Of a stretch of DNA of 35,831 nucleotides, positions 10,971-24,600 are shown piece by piece. The number at the start of each line of letters is the position of its first letter. The first letter of the stretch is position 1. A program made the translations under genes and the position numbers. Under the pieces are notes generated by a model, which was not told the origin of the DNA, did not search any database, and worked only from the letters and a program-made list of their open reading frames with translations. Source of the DNA: Saccoglossus kowalevskii (taxonomy: Eukaryota; Hemichordata; Enteropneusta; Harrimaniidae); assembly GCF_000003605.2 (NCBI RefSeq), contig NW_003110157.1, forward strand, positions 1-35,831. The letters are read 5' to 3'.

Positions 10971-12392
10971 TTCATACTCTATTTAGTGACGTGTACGTTC
11001 ATACTCTATTTAGTGACGTGTACGTTCATACTCTAGTGACGTGTACGTTCATACTCTATTTAGTGACATGTACGTTCATACTCTATTTAGTGACGTGTAC
11101 GTTCATACTCTATTTCGGGAGGTGTACGTTCATATTCTATTTAGTGACGTGTACGTTCATATTCTATTTTGGGAGGTGTACGTTCATATTCTATTTAGTG
11201 ATGTGTACGTTCATATTCTATTCTATTTAGTGAGGTGTATGTTCATATTCTATTTAGTGACGTGTACGTTCATACTCTATTTAGTGACGTGTACGTTCAT
11301 ACTCTATTAAGTGACGTGTACGTTCATACTCTATTTCGGGAGGTGTACGTTCATATTCTATTTAGTGATGTGTACGTTCATATTCTATTTAGTGAGGTGT
11401 ACGTTCATATTCCATTTAGTGACGTGTACGTTCATATTCTATTTAGTGACGTGTACGTTCATACTCTATTTAGTGACGTGTACGTTCATACTCTATTTAG
11501 TGACGTGTACGTTCATACTCTATTTAGTGACGTGTACGTTCATACTCTATTAAGTGACGTGTACGTTCATACGCTAGTTAGTGACGTGTACGTTCATACT
11601 CTAGTTAGTGACGTGTACGTTCATACTCTATTTAGTGAAGTGAACGTTCATATTCTATTTAGTGACGTGTACATTCATATTCTATTTAGTGACGTGTACA
11701 TTCATACTCAATTTAGTGAAGTGAACGTTCATACTCTAGTTAGTGACGTGAACGTTCATACTCTATTTAGTGAAGTGAACGTTCATACTCTTTAGTGACG
11801 TGTACGTTCATACTCTATTTAGTGACGCGTACTTTCATACTCTATTTAGTGACGTGTACGTTCATACTCTATTTAGTGACGTGTACGTTCGTACTCTATT
11901 AAGTGACGTGTACGTTCATACTCTATTTCGGGAGGTGTACGTTCATATTCTATTTAGTGACGTGTACGTTCATACTCTATTTAGTGAGGTGAACGTTCAT
12001 ACTCTATTTCGGGAGGTGTACGTTCATATTCTATTTAGTGATGTGTACGTTCATATTCTATTTAGTGAGGTGTACGTTCATATTCCATTTAGTGACGTGT
12101 ACGTTCATATTCTATTTAGTGACGTGTACGTTCATACTCTATTTAGTGACGTGTACGTTCATACTCTATTTAGTGACGTGTACGTTCATACTCTATTTAG
12201 TGACGTGTACGTTCATACTCTATTAAGTGACGTGTACGTTCATACTCTATTTCGGGAGGTGTACGTTCATATTCTATTTAGTGAGGTGTACGTTCATATT
12301 CTATTTAGTGACGTGTACGTTCATACTCTATTTAGTGAGGTGAACGTTCATATTCTATTTAGTGACGTGTACGTTCATACTCTATTAGTGAG

Positions 12393-13450
12393 GTGAACGC
12401 TCATTTTCTATTTAGTAACGTGTACGTTCATACTCTATTTAGTGACGTGTACGTTCATACTCTATTTAGTGACGTGTACGTTCATACTCTTAGTGAGGTG
12501 AACGCTCATATTCTATTTAGTAACGTGTACGTTCATACTCTATTTAGTGACGTGTACGTTCATACTCTCTTTAGTGACGTGTACGTTCATACTCTAATTA
12601 GTGAGGTGAACTTTCATATTCTATTTAGTGACGTGTACGTTCATACTCTATTTAGTGACGTGTACGTTCATACTCTATTTAGTGAGGTGAACTTTCATAT
12701 TCTATTTAGTGACGTGTACGTTCATACTCTATTTAGTGACGTGTACGTTCATACTCTAATTAGTGAGGTGAACTTTCATATTCTATTTAGTGACGTGTAC
12801 GTCCATACTCTATTAGTGAGGTGAACGCTCATATTCTATTTAGTAACGTGTACGTTCATACTCTATTTAGTGACGTGTACGTTCATACTCTATTTAGTGA
12901 CGTGTACGTTCATACTCTTAGTGAGGTGAACGCTCATATTCTATTTAGTAACGTGTACGTTCATACTCTATTTAGTGACGTGTACGTTCATACTCTATTA
13001 AGTGACGTGTACGTTCATACTCTATTTCGGGAGGTGTATGTTCATATTCTATTTAGGGACGTGTACGTTCATATTCTATTTAGTGAGGTGTACGTTCATA
13101 TTCTATTTAGTGACGTGTACGTTCATACTCTATTTAATGAGGTGAACGTTCATATTCTATTTAGTGACGTGTACGTTAATACTCTATTTAGTGACGTGTA
13201 CGTTCATACTCTAGTTAGTGACGTGTACGTTCATACTCTAGTTAGTGACGTGTACGTTCATACTCTAGTTAGTGACGTGTACGTTCATACTCTAGTTAGT
13301 GACGTGTACGTTCATACTCTATTTAGTGAAGTGAACGTTCATATTCTATTTAGTGACGTGTACATTCATATTCTATTTAGTGACGTGTACATTCATACTC
13401 TATTTAGTGACGTGTACGTTCATACTCTAGTTAGTGACGTGTACGTTCAT
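12393..13450 (+). repeat. Block duplicated at about 19845-20985
   Basis: Both copies begin with the rare CTCATTTTC unit, contain repeated GAACTTTC units and a TCCATAC unit before CTCTATTAGTG, then GTGTATGTTC followed by TTTAGGGACG. The offset is 7,452 at the start and 7,533 after about 12600, so the right copy carries three extra units (81 bp). Confidence 0.65.
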
Positions 13451-15059
13451 ACTCTATTTAGTGAAGTGAACGTTCATACTCTATTTAGTGACGTGTACGT
13501 TCATACTCTATTTAGTGACGTGTACGTTCATACTCTATTAAGTGACGTGTACGTTCATACTCTATTTCGGGAGGTGTACGTTCATATTCTATTTAGTGAG
13601 GTGTACGTTCATATTCTATTTAGTGACGTGTACGTTCATACTCTATTTAATGAGGTGAACGTTCATATTCTATTTAGTGACGTGTACGTTAATACTCTAT
13701 TTAGTGACGTGTACGTTCATACTCTAGTTAGTGACGTGTACGTTCATACTCTAGTTAGTGACGTGTACGTTCATACTCTAGTTAGTTACGTGTACGTTCA
13801 TACTCTAGTTAGTGACGTGTACGTTCATACTCTATTTAGTGAAGTGAACGTTCATATTCTATTTAGTGACGTGTACATTCATATTCTATTTAGTGACGTG
13901 TACATTCATACTCTATTTAGTGACGTGTACGTTCATACTCTAGTTAGTGACGTGTACGTTCATACTCTAGTTAGTGAAGTGAACGTTCATACTCTTTAGT
14001 GACGTGTACGTTCACACTCTTATTTAGTGAGGTGTACGTTCATATTCTATTTAGTGACGTGTACGTTCATACTCTATTTAGTGACGTGTACGTTCATACT
14101 CTAGTTAGTGACGTGTACGTTCATACTCTAGTTAGTGAAGTGAACGTTCATACTCTTTAGTGACGTGTACGTTCATACTCTATTTAGTGAGGTGAACGTT
14201 CATACTCTATTTAGTGACGTGTACGTTCATACTCTATTTCGGGAGGTGTACGTTCATATTCTATTTAGTGACGTGTACGTTCATATTCTATTTAGTGATG
14301 TGTACGTTCATATTCTATTTAGTGAGGTGTACGTTCATATTCTATTTAGTGACGTGTACGTTCATACTCTATTTAGTGAGGTGAACGTTCATATTCTATT
14401 TAGTGACGTGTACGTTCATACTCTATTAGTGAGGTGAACGCTCATCTTCTATTTAGTAACGTGTACGTTCATACTCTATTTAGTGACGTGTACGTTCATA
14501 CTCTATTTAGTGACGTGTACGTTCATACTCTTAGTGAGGTGAACGCTCATATTCTATTTAGTAACGTGTACGTTCATACTCTATTTAGTGACGTGTACGT
14601 TCATACTCTATTTAGTGACGTGTACGTTCATACTCTAGTGACGTGTACGTTCATACTCTATTTAGTGACGTGTACGTTCATACTCTATTAAGTGACGTGT
14701 ACGTTCATACTCTATTTCGGGAGGTGTACGTTCATATTCTATTTAGTGACGTGTACGTTCATACTCTATTTAGTGAGGTGAACGTTCATATTCTATTTAG
14801 TGAGGTGTACGTTCATATTCCATTTAGTGAGGTGTACGTTCATATTCTATTTAGTGACGTGTACGTTCATACTCTATTTAGTGACGTGTACGTTCATACT
14901 CTATTTAGTGACGTGTACGTTCATACTCTATTTATTGACGTGTACGTTCATACTCTATTAAGTGACGTGTACGTTCATACTCTATTTCGGGAGGTGTACG
15001 TTCATATTCTATTTAGTGACGTGTACGTTCATACTCTATTTAGTGAGGTGAACGTTCAT

Positions 15060-16590
15060 ACTCTATTTCGGGAGGTGTACGTTCATATTCTATTTAGTGA
15101 TGTGTACATTCATATTCTATTTAGTGTGGTGTACGTTCATATTCCATTTAGTGAGGTGTACGTTCATATTCCATTTAGTGAGGTGTACGTTCATATTCTA
15201 TTTAGTGACGTGTACGTTCATACTCTATTTAGTGACGTGTACGTTCATACTCTATTTAGTGACGTGTACGTTCATACTCTATTTATTGACGTGTACGTTC
15301 ATACTCTATTAAGTGACGTGTACGTTCATACTCTATTTCGGGAGGTGTACGTTCATATTCTATTTAGTGACGTGTACGTTCATACTCTATTTAGTGAGGT
15401 GAACGTTCATACTCTATTTCGGGAGGTGTACGTTCATATTCTATTTAGTGATGTGTACATTCATATTCTATTTAGTGTGGTGTACGTTCATATTCCATTT
15501 AGTGACGTGTACGTTCATATTCTATTTAGTGACGTGTACGTTCATACTCTATTTAGTGACGTGTACGTTCATACTCTATTTAGTGACGTGTACGTTCATA
15601 CTCTATTAAGTGACGTGTACGTTCATACTCTATTTCGGGAGGTGTACGTTCATATTCTATTTAGTGAGGTGTACGTTCATATTCTATTTAGTGACGTGTA
15701 CGTTCATACTCTATTTAATGAGGTGAACGTTCATATTCTATTTAGTGACGTGTACGTTAATACTCTATTTAGTGACGTGTACGTTCATACTCTAGTGAGT
15801 GACGTGTACGTTCATACTCTAGTTAGTGACGTGTACGTTCATATTCAATTTAGTGAAGTGAACGTTCATACTCTAGTTAGTGACGTGAACGTTCATACTC
15901 TATTTAGTGAAGTGAACGTTCATACTCTTTAGTGACGTGTACGTTCATACTCTATTTAGTGACGTGTACGTTCACACTCTTATTTAGTGAGGTGTACGTT
16001 CATATTCTATTTAGTGAGGTGTACGTTCATATTCTATTTAGTGACGTGTACGTTTATACTCTATTTAGTGACGTGTACGTTTATACTCTATTTAGTGACG
16101 TGTACGTCCATACTCTATTTCGTGACGTGTACGTCCATACTCTATTTAGTGACGTGTACGTTCATACTCTATTTAGTGACGTGTACGTTCATACTCTATT
16201 AAGTGACGTGTACGTTCATACTCTATTTAGTGACGTGTACATTCATACTCTATTTAGTGACGTGTACGTTCATACTCTATTAAGTGACGTGTACGTTCAT
16301 ACTCTATTTCGGGAGGTGTACGTTCATATTCTATTAAGTGACGTGTACGTTCATACTCTATTTAGTGAGGTGAACGTTCATATTCTATTTAGTGAGGTGT
16401 ACGTTCATATTCTATTTAGTGACGTGTACGTTCATATTCTATTTAGTGACGTGTACGTTTATACTCTATTTAGTGACGTGTACGTCCATACTCTATTTCG
16501 TGACGTGTACGTCCATACTCTATTTAGTGACGTGTACGTTCATACTCTATTTAGTGACGTGTACGTTCATACTCTATTAAGTGACGTGTA
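15060..16590 (+). repeat. Block duplicated at about 24663-26165
   Basis: Matching rare variants include TTTAGTGTGGTG followed by two CATTTAG units, TTTATTGACG, the CTCTAGTGAGTGACG unit (about 15793) and ATTCAATTTAG (about 15846). The offset is 9,603, changing to 9,576 after one TTTCGTG unit is missing from the right copy at about 25720. Divergence starts where the left copy has a TTTAGTG unit with ACATTC and the right copy has TCGGGAGG. Confidence 0.65.
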
Positions 16591-18879
16591 CGTTCATACT
16601 CTATTTAGTGACGTGTACATTCATACTCTATTTAGTGACGTGTACGTTCATACTCTATTAAGTGACGTGTACGTTCATACTCTATTTCGGGAGGTGTACG
16701 TTCATATTCTATTTAGTGACGTGTACGTTCATACTCTATTTAGTGAGGTGAACGTTCATATTTCTATTAGTGAGGTGTACGTTCATATTCCATTTAGTGA
16801 CGTGTACGTTCATATTCTATTTAGTGACGTGTACGTTCATACTCTATTTAGTGACGTGTACGTTCATACTCTATTTAGTGACGTGTACGTTCATACTCTA
16901 TTAAGTGACGTGTACGTTCATACTCTATTTCGGGAGGTGTACGTTCATATTCTATTTAGTGAGGTGTACGTTCATATTCTATTTAGTGACGTGTACGTTC
17001 ATACTCTATTTAATGAGGTGAACGTTCATATTCTATTTAGTGACGTGTACGTTAATACTCTATTTAGTGACGTGTACGTTCATACTCTAGTTAGTGACGT
17101 GTACGTTCATACTCTAGTTAGTGACGTGTACGTTCATACTCTAGTTAGTTACGTGTACGTTCATACTCTAGTTAGTGACGTGTACGTTCATACTCTAGTT
17201 AGTGACGTGTACGTTCATACTCTATTTAGTGAAGTGAACGTTCATATTCTATTTAGTGACGTGTACATTCATATTCTATTTAGTGACGTGTACATTCATA
17301 CTCTATTTAGTGACGTGTACGTTCATACTCTAGTTAGTGACGTGTACGTTCATACTCTATTTAGTGAAGTGAACGTTCATATTCTATTTAGTGACGTGTA
17401 CATTCATATTCTATTTAGTGACGTGTACATTCATACTCTATTTAGTGACGTGTACGTTCATACTCTAGTTAGTGACGTGTACGTTTCATACTCTAGTTAG
17501 TGAAGTGAACGTTCATACTCTTTAGTGACGTGTACGTTCATACTCTATTTAGTGAGATGAACGCTCATATTCTATTTAGTGAGGTGTACGTTCATATTCT
17601 ATTTAGTGACGTGTACGTTCATACTCTATTTAGTGACGTGTACGTTCACACTCTTATTTAGTGAGGTGTACGTTCATATTCTATTTAGTGACGTGTACGT
17701 TCATACTCTATTTCGTGACGTGTACGTCCATACTCTATTTAGTGACGTGTACGTTCATACTCTATTTAGTGACGTGTACGTTCATACTCTATTTCGGGAG
17801 GTGTACGTTCATATTCTATTTAGTGACGTGTATGTTCATATTCTATTTAGTGATGTGTACGTTCATATTCTATTTAGTGAGGTGTACGTTCATATTCTAT
17901 TTAGTGACGTGTACGTTCATACTCTATTTAGTGAGGTGAACGTTCATATTCTATTTAGTGACGTGTACGTTCATACTCTATTAGTGAGGTGAACGCTCAT
18001 ATTCTATTTAGTAACGTGTACGTTCATACTCTATTTAGTGACGTGTACGTTCATACTCTATTTAGTGACGTGTACGTTCATACTCTTAGTGAGGTGAACG
18101 CTCATATTCTATTTAGCAACGTGTACGTTCATACTCTATTTAGTGACGTGTACGTTCATACTCTATTTAGTGACGTGTACGTTCATACTCTAGTGACGTG
18201 TACGTTCATACTCTATTTAGTGACGTGTACGTTCATACTCTAGTGACGTGTACGTTCATACTCTATTTCGGGAGGTGTACGTTCATATTCTATTTACCTG
18301 ACGTGTACGTTCATATTCTATTTTGGGAGGTGTACGTTCATATTCTATTTAGTGATGTGTACGTTCATATTCTATTCTATTTAGTGAGGTGTATGTTCAT
18401 ATTCTATTTAGTGACGTGTACGTTCATACTCTATTTAGTGACGTGTACGTTCATACTCTAATTAGTGAGGTGAACTTTCATATTCTATTTCGGGAGGTGT
18501 ACGTTCATATTCTATTTAGTGATGTGTACGTTCATATTCTATTTAGTGAGGTGTGCGTTCATATTCCATTTAGTGACGTGTACGTTCATACTCTATTTAG
18601 TGACGTGTACGTTCATACTCTATTTAGTGACGTGTACGTTCATACTCTATTAAGTGACGTGTACGTTCATACTCTATTTCGGGAGGTGTACGTTCATATT
18701 CTATTTAGTGATGTGTACGTTCATATTCTATTTAGTGAGGTGTACGTTCATATTCCATTTAGTGACGTGTACGTTCATATTCTATTTAGTGACGTGTACG
18801 TTCATACTCTATTTAGTTACGTGTACGTTCATACTCTATTTAGTGACGTGTACGTGCATACTCTATTTAGTGACGTGTA

Positions 18880-21655
18880 CGTTCATACTCTATTAAGTGA
18901 CGTGTACGTTCATACTCTATTTCGGGAGGTGTATGTTCATATTCTATTTAGGGACGTGTACGTTCATATTCTATTTAGTGAGGTGTACGTTCATATTCTA
19001 TTTAGTGACGTGTACGTTCATACTCTATTTAATGAGGTGAACGTTCATATTCTATTTAGTGACGTGTACGTTAATACTCTATTTAGTGACGTGTACGTTC
19101 ATACTCTAGTTAGTGACGTGTACGTTCATACTCTAGTTAGTGACGTGTACGTTCATACTCTAGTTAGTGACGTGTACGTTCATACTCTAGTTAGTGACGT
19201 GTACGTTCATACTCTATTTAGTGAAGTGAACGTTCATATTCTATTTAGTGACGTGTACATTCATATTCTATTTAGTGACGTGTACATTCATACTCTATTT
19301 AGTGACGTGTACGTTCATACTCTAGTTAGTGACGTGTACGTTCATACTCTAGTTAGTGAAGTGAACGTTCATACTCTTTAGTGACGTGTACGTTCATACT
19401 CTATTTAGTGAGATGAACGCTCATATTCTATTTAGTGAGGTGTGCGTTCATATTCTATTTGGTGACGTGTACGTTCATACTCTATTTAGTGACGTGTACG
19501 TTCACACTCTTATTTAGTGAGGTGTACGTTCATATTCTATTTAGTGACGTGTACGTTCATACTCTATTTCGTGACGTGTACGTCCATACTCTATTTAGTG
19601 ATGTGTACGTTCATACTCTATTTAGTGACGTGTACGTTCATACTCTATTTCGGGAGGTGTACGTTCATATTCTATTTAGTGACGTGTACGTTCATATTCT
19701 ATTTAGTGATGTGTACGTTCATATTCTATTTAGTGAGGTGTACGTTCATATTCTATTTAGTGACGTGTACGTTCATACTCTATTTAGTGAGGTGAACGTT
19801 CATATTCTATTTAGTGACGTGTACGTTCATACTCTATTAGTGAGGTGAACGCTCATTTTCTATTTAGTAACGTGTACGTTCATACTCTATTTAGTGACGT
19901 GTACGTTCATACTCTATTTAGTGACGTGTACGTTCATACTCTTAGTGAGGTGAACGCTCATATTCTATTTAGTAACGTGTACGTTCATACTCTATTTAGT
20001 GACGTGTACGTTCATACTCTCTTTAGTGATGTGTACGTTCATATTCTATTTAGTGAGGTGTATGTTCATATTCTATTTAGTGACGTGTACGTTCATACTC
20101 TCTTTAGTGACGTGTACGTTCATACTCTAATTAGTGAGGTGAACTTTCATATTCTATTTAGTGACGTGTACGTTCATACTCTATTTAGTGACGTGTACGT
20201 TCATACTCTATTTAGTGAGGTGAACTTTCATATTCTATTTAGTGACGTGTACGTTCATACTCTATTTAGTGACGTGTACGTTCATACTCTAATTAGTGAG
20301 GTGAACTTTCATATTCTATTTAGTGACGTGTACGTCCATACTCTATTAGTGAGGTGAACGCTCATATTCTATTTAGTAACGTGTACGTTCATACTCTATT
20401 TAGTGACGTGTACGTTCATACTCTATTTAATGACGTGTACGTTCATACTCTTAGTGAGGTGAACGCTCATATTCTATTTAGTAACGTGTACGTTCATACT
20501 CTATTTAGTGACGTGTACGTTCATACTCTATTAAGTGACGTGTACGTTCATACTCTATTTCGGGAGGTGTATGTTCATATTCTATTTAGGGACGTGTACG
20601 TTCATATTCTATTTAGTGAGGTGTACGTTCATATTCTATTTAGTGACGTGTACGTTCATACTCTATTTAATGAGGTGAACGTTCATATTCTATTTAGTGA
20701 CGTGTACGTTAATACTCTATTTAGTGACGTGTACGTTCATACTCTAGTTAGTGACGTGTACGTTCATACTCTAGTTAGTGACGTGTACGTTCATACTCTA
20801 GTTAGTGACGTGTACGTTCATACTCTAGTTAGTGACGTGTACGTTCATACTCTATTTAGTGAAGTGAACGTTCATATTCTATTTAGTGACGTGTACATTC
20901 ATATTCTATTTAGTGACGTGTACATTCATACTCTATTTAGTGACGTGTACGTTCATACTCTAGTTAGTGACGTGTACGTTCATACTCTAGTTAGTGAAGT
21001 GAACGTTCATACTCTTTAGTGACGTGTACGTTCATACTCTATTTAGTGAGATGAACGCTCATATTCTATTTAGTGAGGTGTGCGTTCATATTCTATTTGG
21101 TGACGTGTACGTTCATACTCTATTTAGTGACGTGTACGTTCACACTCTTATTTAGTGAGGTGTACGTTCATATTCTATTTAGTGACGTGTACGTTCATAC
21201 TCTATTTCGTGACGTGTACGTCCATACTCTATTTAGTGATGTGTACGTTCATACTCTATTTAGTGACGTGTACGTTCATACTCTATTTCGGGAGGTGTAC
21301 GTTCATATTCTATTTAGTGACGTGTACGTTCATATTCTATTTAGTGATGTGTACGTTCATATTCTATTTAGTGAGGTGTACGTTCATATTCTATTTAGTG
21401 ACGTGTACGTTCATACTCTATTTAGTGAGGTGAACGTTCATATTCTATTTAGTGACGTGTACGTTCATACTCTATTAGTGAGGTGAACGCTCATTTTCTA
21501 TTTAGTAACGTGTACGTTCATACTCTATTTAGTGACGTGTACGTTCATACTCTATTTAGTGACGTGTACGTTCATACTCTTAGTGAGGTGAACGCTCATA
21601 TTCTATTTAGTAACGTGTACGTTCATACTCTATTTAGTGACGTGTACGTTCATAC
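18880..21655 (+). repeat. Tandem segmental duplication, period 1,638 bp
   Basis: About 18880-20020 matches 20518-21655 at an offset of 1,638. Shared rare markers are GTGTATGTTC followed by TTTAGGGACG, GTGTGCGTTC followed by TTTGGTGACG (19440 and 21078), a GATG unit after TCCATAC, and CTCATTTTC (19853 and 21491). The copies part at about 20020, where the left one has CTCTCTTTAG and a GATG unit. The marker sharing implies a recent event. Confidence 0.75.
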
Positions 21656-23449
21656 TCTATTTAGTGACGTGTACGTTCATACTCTAGTGACGTGTACGTT
21701 CATACTCTATTTAGTGACGTGTACGTTCATACTCTATTTAGTGACGTGTACGTTCATACTCTATTTCGGGAGGTGTACGTTCATATTCTATTTAGTGACG
21801 TGTACGTTCATATTCTATTTTGGGAGGTGTACGTTCATATTCTATTTAGTGATGTGTACGTTCATATTCTATTTAGTGAGGTGTATGTTCATATTCTATT
21901 TAGTGACGTGTACGTTCATACTCTCTTTAGTGACGTGTACGTTCATACTCTAATTAGTGAGGTGAACTTTCATATTCTATTTAGTGACGTGTACGTTCAT
22001 ACTCTATTTAGTGACGTGTACGTTCATACTCTTATTTAGTGAGGTGAACTTTCATATTCTATTTAGTGACGTGTACGTTCATACTCTATTTAGTGACGTG
22101 TACGTTCATACTCTATTTAGTGAGGTGAACTTTCATACTCTATTTAGTGACGTGTACGTTCATACTCTATTTCGGGAGGTGTACGTTCATATTCTATTTA
22201 GTGACGTGTACGTTCATATTCTATTTAGTGATGTGTACGTTCATATTCTATTTAGTGAGGTGTACGTTCATATTCTATTTAGTGACGTGTACGTTCATAC
22301 TCTATTTAGTGAGGTGAACGTTCATATTCTATTTAGTGACGTGTACGTTCATACTCTATTAGTGAGGTGAACGCTCATATTCTATTTAGTAACGTGTACG
22401 TTCATACTCTATTTAGTGACGTGTACGTTCATACTCTATTTAGTGACGTGTACGTTCATACTCTTAGTGAGGTGAACGCTCATATTCTATTTAGCAACGT
22501 GTACGTTCATACTCTATTTAGTGACGTGTACGTTCATACTCTATTTAGTGACGTGTACGTTCATACTCTAGTGACGTGTACGTTCATACTCTATTTAGTG
22601 ACGTGTACGTTCATACTCTAGTGACGTGTACGTTCATACTCTATTTCGGGAGGTGTACGTTCATATTCTATTTAGTGACGTGTACGTTCATATTCTATTT
22701 TGGGAGGTGTACGTTCATATTCTATTTAGTGATGTGTACGTTCATATTCTATTCTATTTAGTGAGGTGTATGTTCATATTCTATTTAGTGACGTGTACGT
22801 TCATACTCTAATTAGTGAGGTGAACTTTCATATTCTATTTCGGGAGGTGTACGTTCATATTCTATTTAGTGATGTGTACGTTCATATTCTATTTAGTGAG
22901 GTGTACGTTCATATTCCATTTAGTGACGTGTACGTTCATATTCTATTTAGTGACGTGTACGTTCATATTCTATTTAGTGACGTGTACGTTCATACTCTAT
23001 TTAGTGACGTGTACGTCCATACTCTATTTCGTGACGTGTACATCCATACTCTATTTAGTGACGTGTACGTTCATACTCTATTTAGTGACGTGTACGTTCA
23101 TACTCTATTTAGTGACGTGTACGTTCATACTCTATTTAGTGACGTGTACGTTCATACTCTATTAAGTGACGTGTACGTTCATACTCTATTTCGGGAGGTG
23201 TACGTTCATATTCTATTTAGTGATGTGTACGTTCATATTCTATTTAGTGAGGTGTACGTTCATATTCCATTTAGTGACGTGTACGTTCATATTCTATTTA
23301 GTGACGTGTAAGTTCATACTCTATTTAGTGACGTGTACGTTCATACTCTATTTAGTGACGTGTACGTTCATACTCTATTAAGTGACGTGTACGTTCATAC
23401 TCTAGTTAGTGACGTGTACGTTCATACTCTAGTTAGTGACGTGTACGTC

Positions 23450-24600
23450 ATACTCTATTTAGTGAAGTGAACGTTCATATTCTATTTAGTGACGTGTACA
23501 TTCATATTCTATTTAGTGACGTGTACATTCATACTCAATTTAGTGGAGTGAACGTTCATACTCTAAATAACCACCCACACAGGTCAGCTTGGAGGGACTC
23601 AATAACCACCCACTCAGGTCAGCTTGGAGGGACTCAATAACCACCCACACAGGTCAGCTTGGAGGGACTCAATAACCACCCACTCAGGTCAGCTATAGTT
23701 AGTGACGTGAACGTTCATACTCTATTTAGTGAAGTGAACGTTCATACTCTTTAGTGACGTGTACGTTCATACTCTATTTAGTGACGCGTACTTTCATACT
23801 CTATTTAGTGAGATGAACGCTCATATTCTATTTAGTGAGGTGTACGTTCATATTCTATTTAGTGACGTGTACGTTCATACTCTATTTAGTGACGTGTACG
23901 TTCGCACTCTTATTTAGTGAGGTGTACGTTCATATTCTATTTAGTGAGGTGTACGTTCATATTCTATTTAGTGACGTGTACGTTCATATTCTATTTAGTG
24001 ACGTGTACGTTTATACTCTATTTAGTGACGTGTACGTCCATACTCTATTTCGTGACGTGTACGTTCATACTCTATTTAGTGACGTGTACGTTCATACTCT
24101 ATTTAGTGACGTGTACGTTCATACTCTATTAAGTGACGTGTACGTTCATACTCTATTTCGGGAGGTGTACGTTCATATTCTATTTAGTGACGTTTACGTT
24201 CATACTCTATTTAATGAGGTGAACGTTCATATTCTATTTAGTGAGGTGTACGTTCATATTCCATTTAGTGACGTGTACATTCATATTCTATTTAGTGACG
24301 TGTACGTTCATACTCTATTTAGTGACGTGTACGTTCATACTCTATTTAGTGACGTGTACGTTCATACTCTATTTAGTGACGTGTACGTTCGTACTCTATT
24401 AAGTGACGTGTACGTTCATACTCTATTTCGGGAGGTGTACGTTCATATTCTATTTAGTGACGTGTACGTTCATACTCTATTTAGTGAGGTGAATGTTCAT
24501 ACTCTATTTCGGGAGGTGTACGTTCATATTCTATTTAGTGATGTGTACGTTCATATTCTATTTAGTGAGGTGTACGTTCATATTCCATTTAGTGACGTGT
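23450..24600 (+). repeat. Block with cassette duplicated at about 33387-34618
   Basis: The copy includes the 129-bp cassette, a GACGCGTACTTTC unit, the GTTCGCACTCTTATTT unit, GACGTTTACG, and GTTCGTACTC before TTAAGTG. The offset is 9,937 on the left and 10,018 from about 24187 on, because the right copy has three extra units (81 bp). Differences seen: TGGAGTG against TGAAGTG just before the cassette, a 26-bp ACGTCATAC unit only at 23447, and TTCATAC against TCCATAC after TTTCGTG. Confidence 0.75.
23566..23694. repeat. Cassette 1: 35-bp minisatellite, 3 full copies plus 24 bases
   Basis: The sequence is unrelated to the 27-bp unit. The 35-bp unit runs AATAACCACCCACACAGG then TCAGCTTGGAGGGACTC. 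Units 1 and 3 have CCACACAGG, units 2 and 4 CCACTCAGG, so the deeper period is 70 bp. The fourth unit stops at TCAGCT. With the following ATA the net addition is 132 bp compared with empty copies of the same satellite context. Since 35 is not a multiple of 3, open frames end in it. No coding or RNA function is evident. Confidence 0.92.

Larger units (their letters stand above)
721..23565. repeat. 27-bp tandem satellite, segment 1 (about 845 units)
   Basis: The commonest unit reads TGTACGTTCATACTC then TATTTAGTGACG. Recurrent variants include ATTC for ACTC, TCGGGAGG for TAGTGACG, GTTAGTG for TTTAGTG, TTAAGTG for TTTAGTG, GAACG for TACG, GAGG for GACG, ACATTC for ACGTTC, TCCATAC for TTCATAC, and CATTTAG for TATTTAG. 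Length variants recur: 25 bp (ACTCTTTAGTG), 28 bp (CTCTTATTTAG), 26 bp (CTCTATTAGTG), 24 bp (ACTCTTAGTG), 23 bp (ACTCTAGTGACG) and 32 bp (ATTCTATTCTATTTAG). No unrelated sequence was found inside. The long forward open frames here arise because the unit is 27 bp with no stop in two frames; I do not call them genes. Confidence 0.97.

Noticed and set aside
23566-23694. tRNA, snRNA or other RNA gene in the cassette
   Set aside because: It is a tandem 35-bp repeat with no cloverleaf, box motifs or promoter that I can see.
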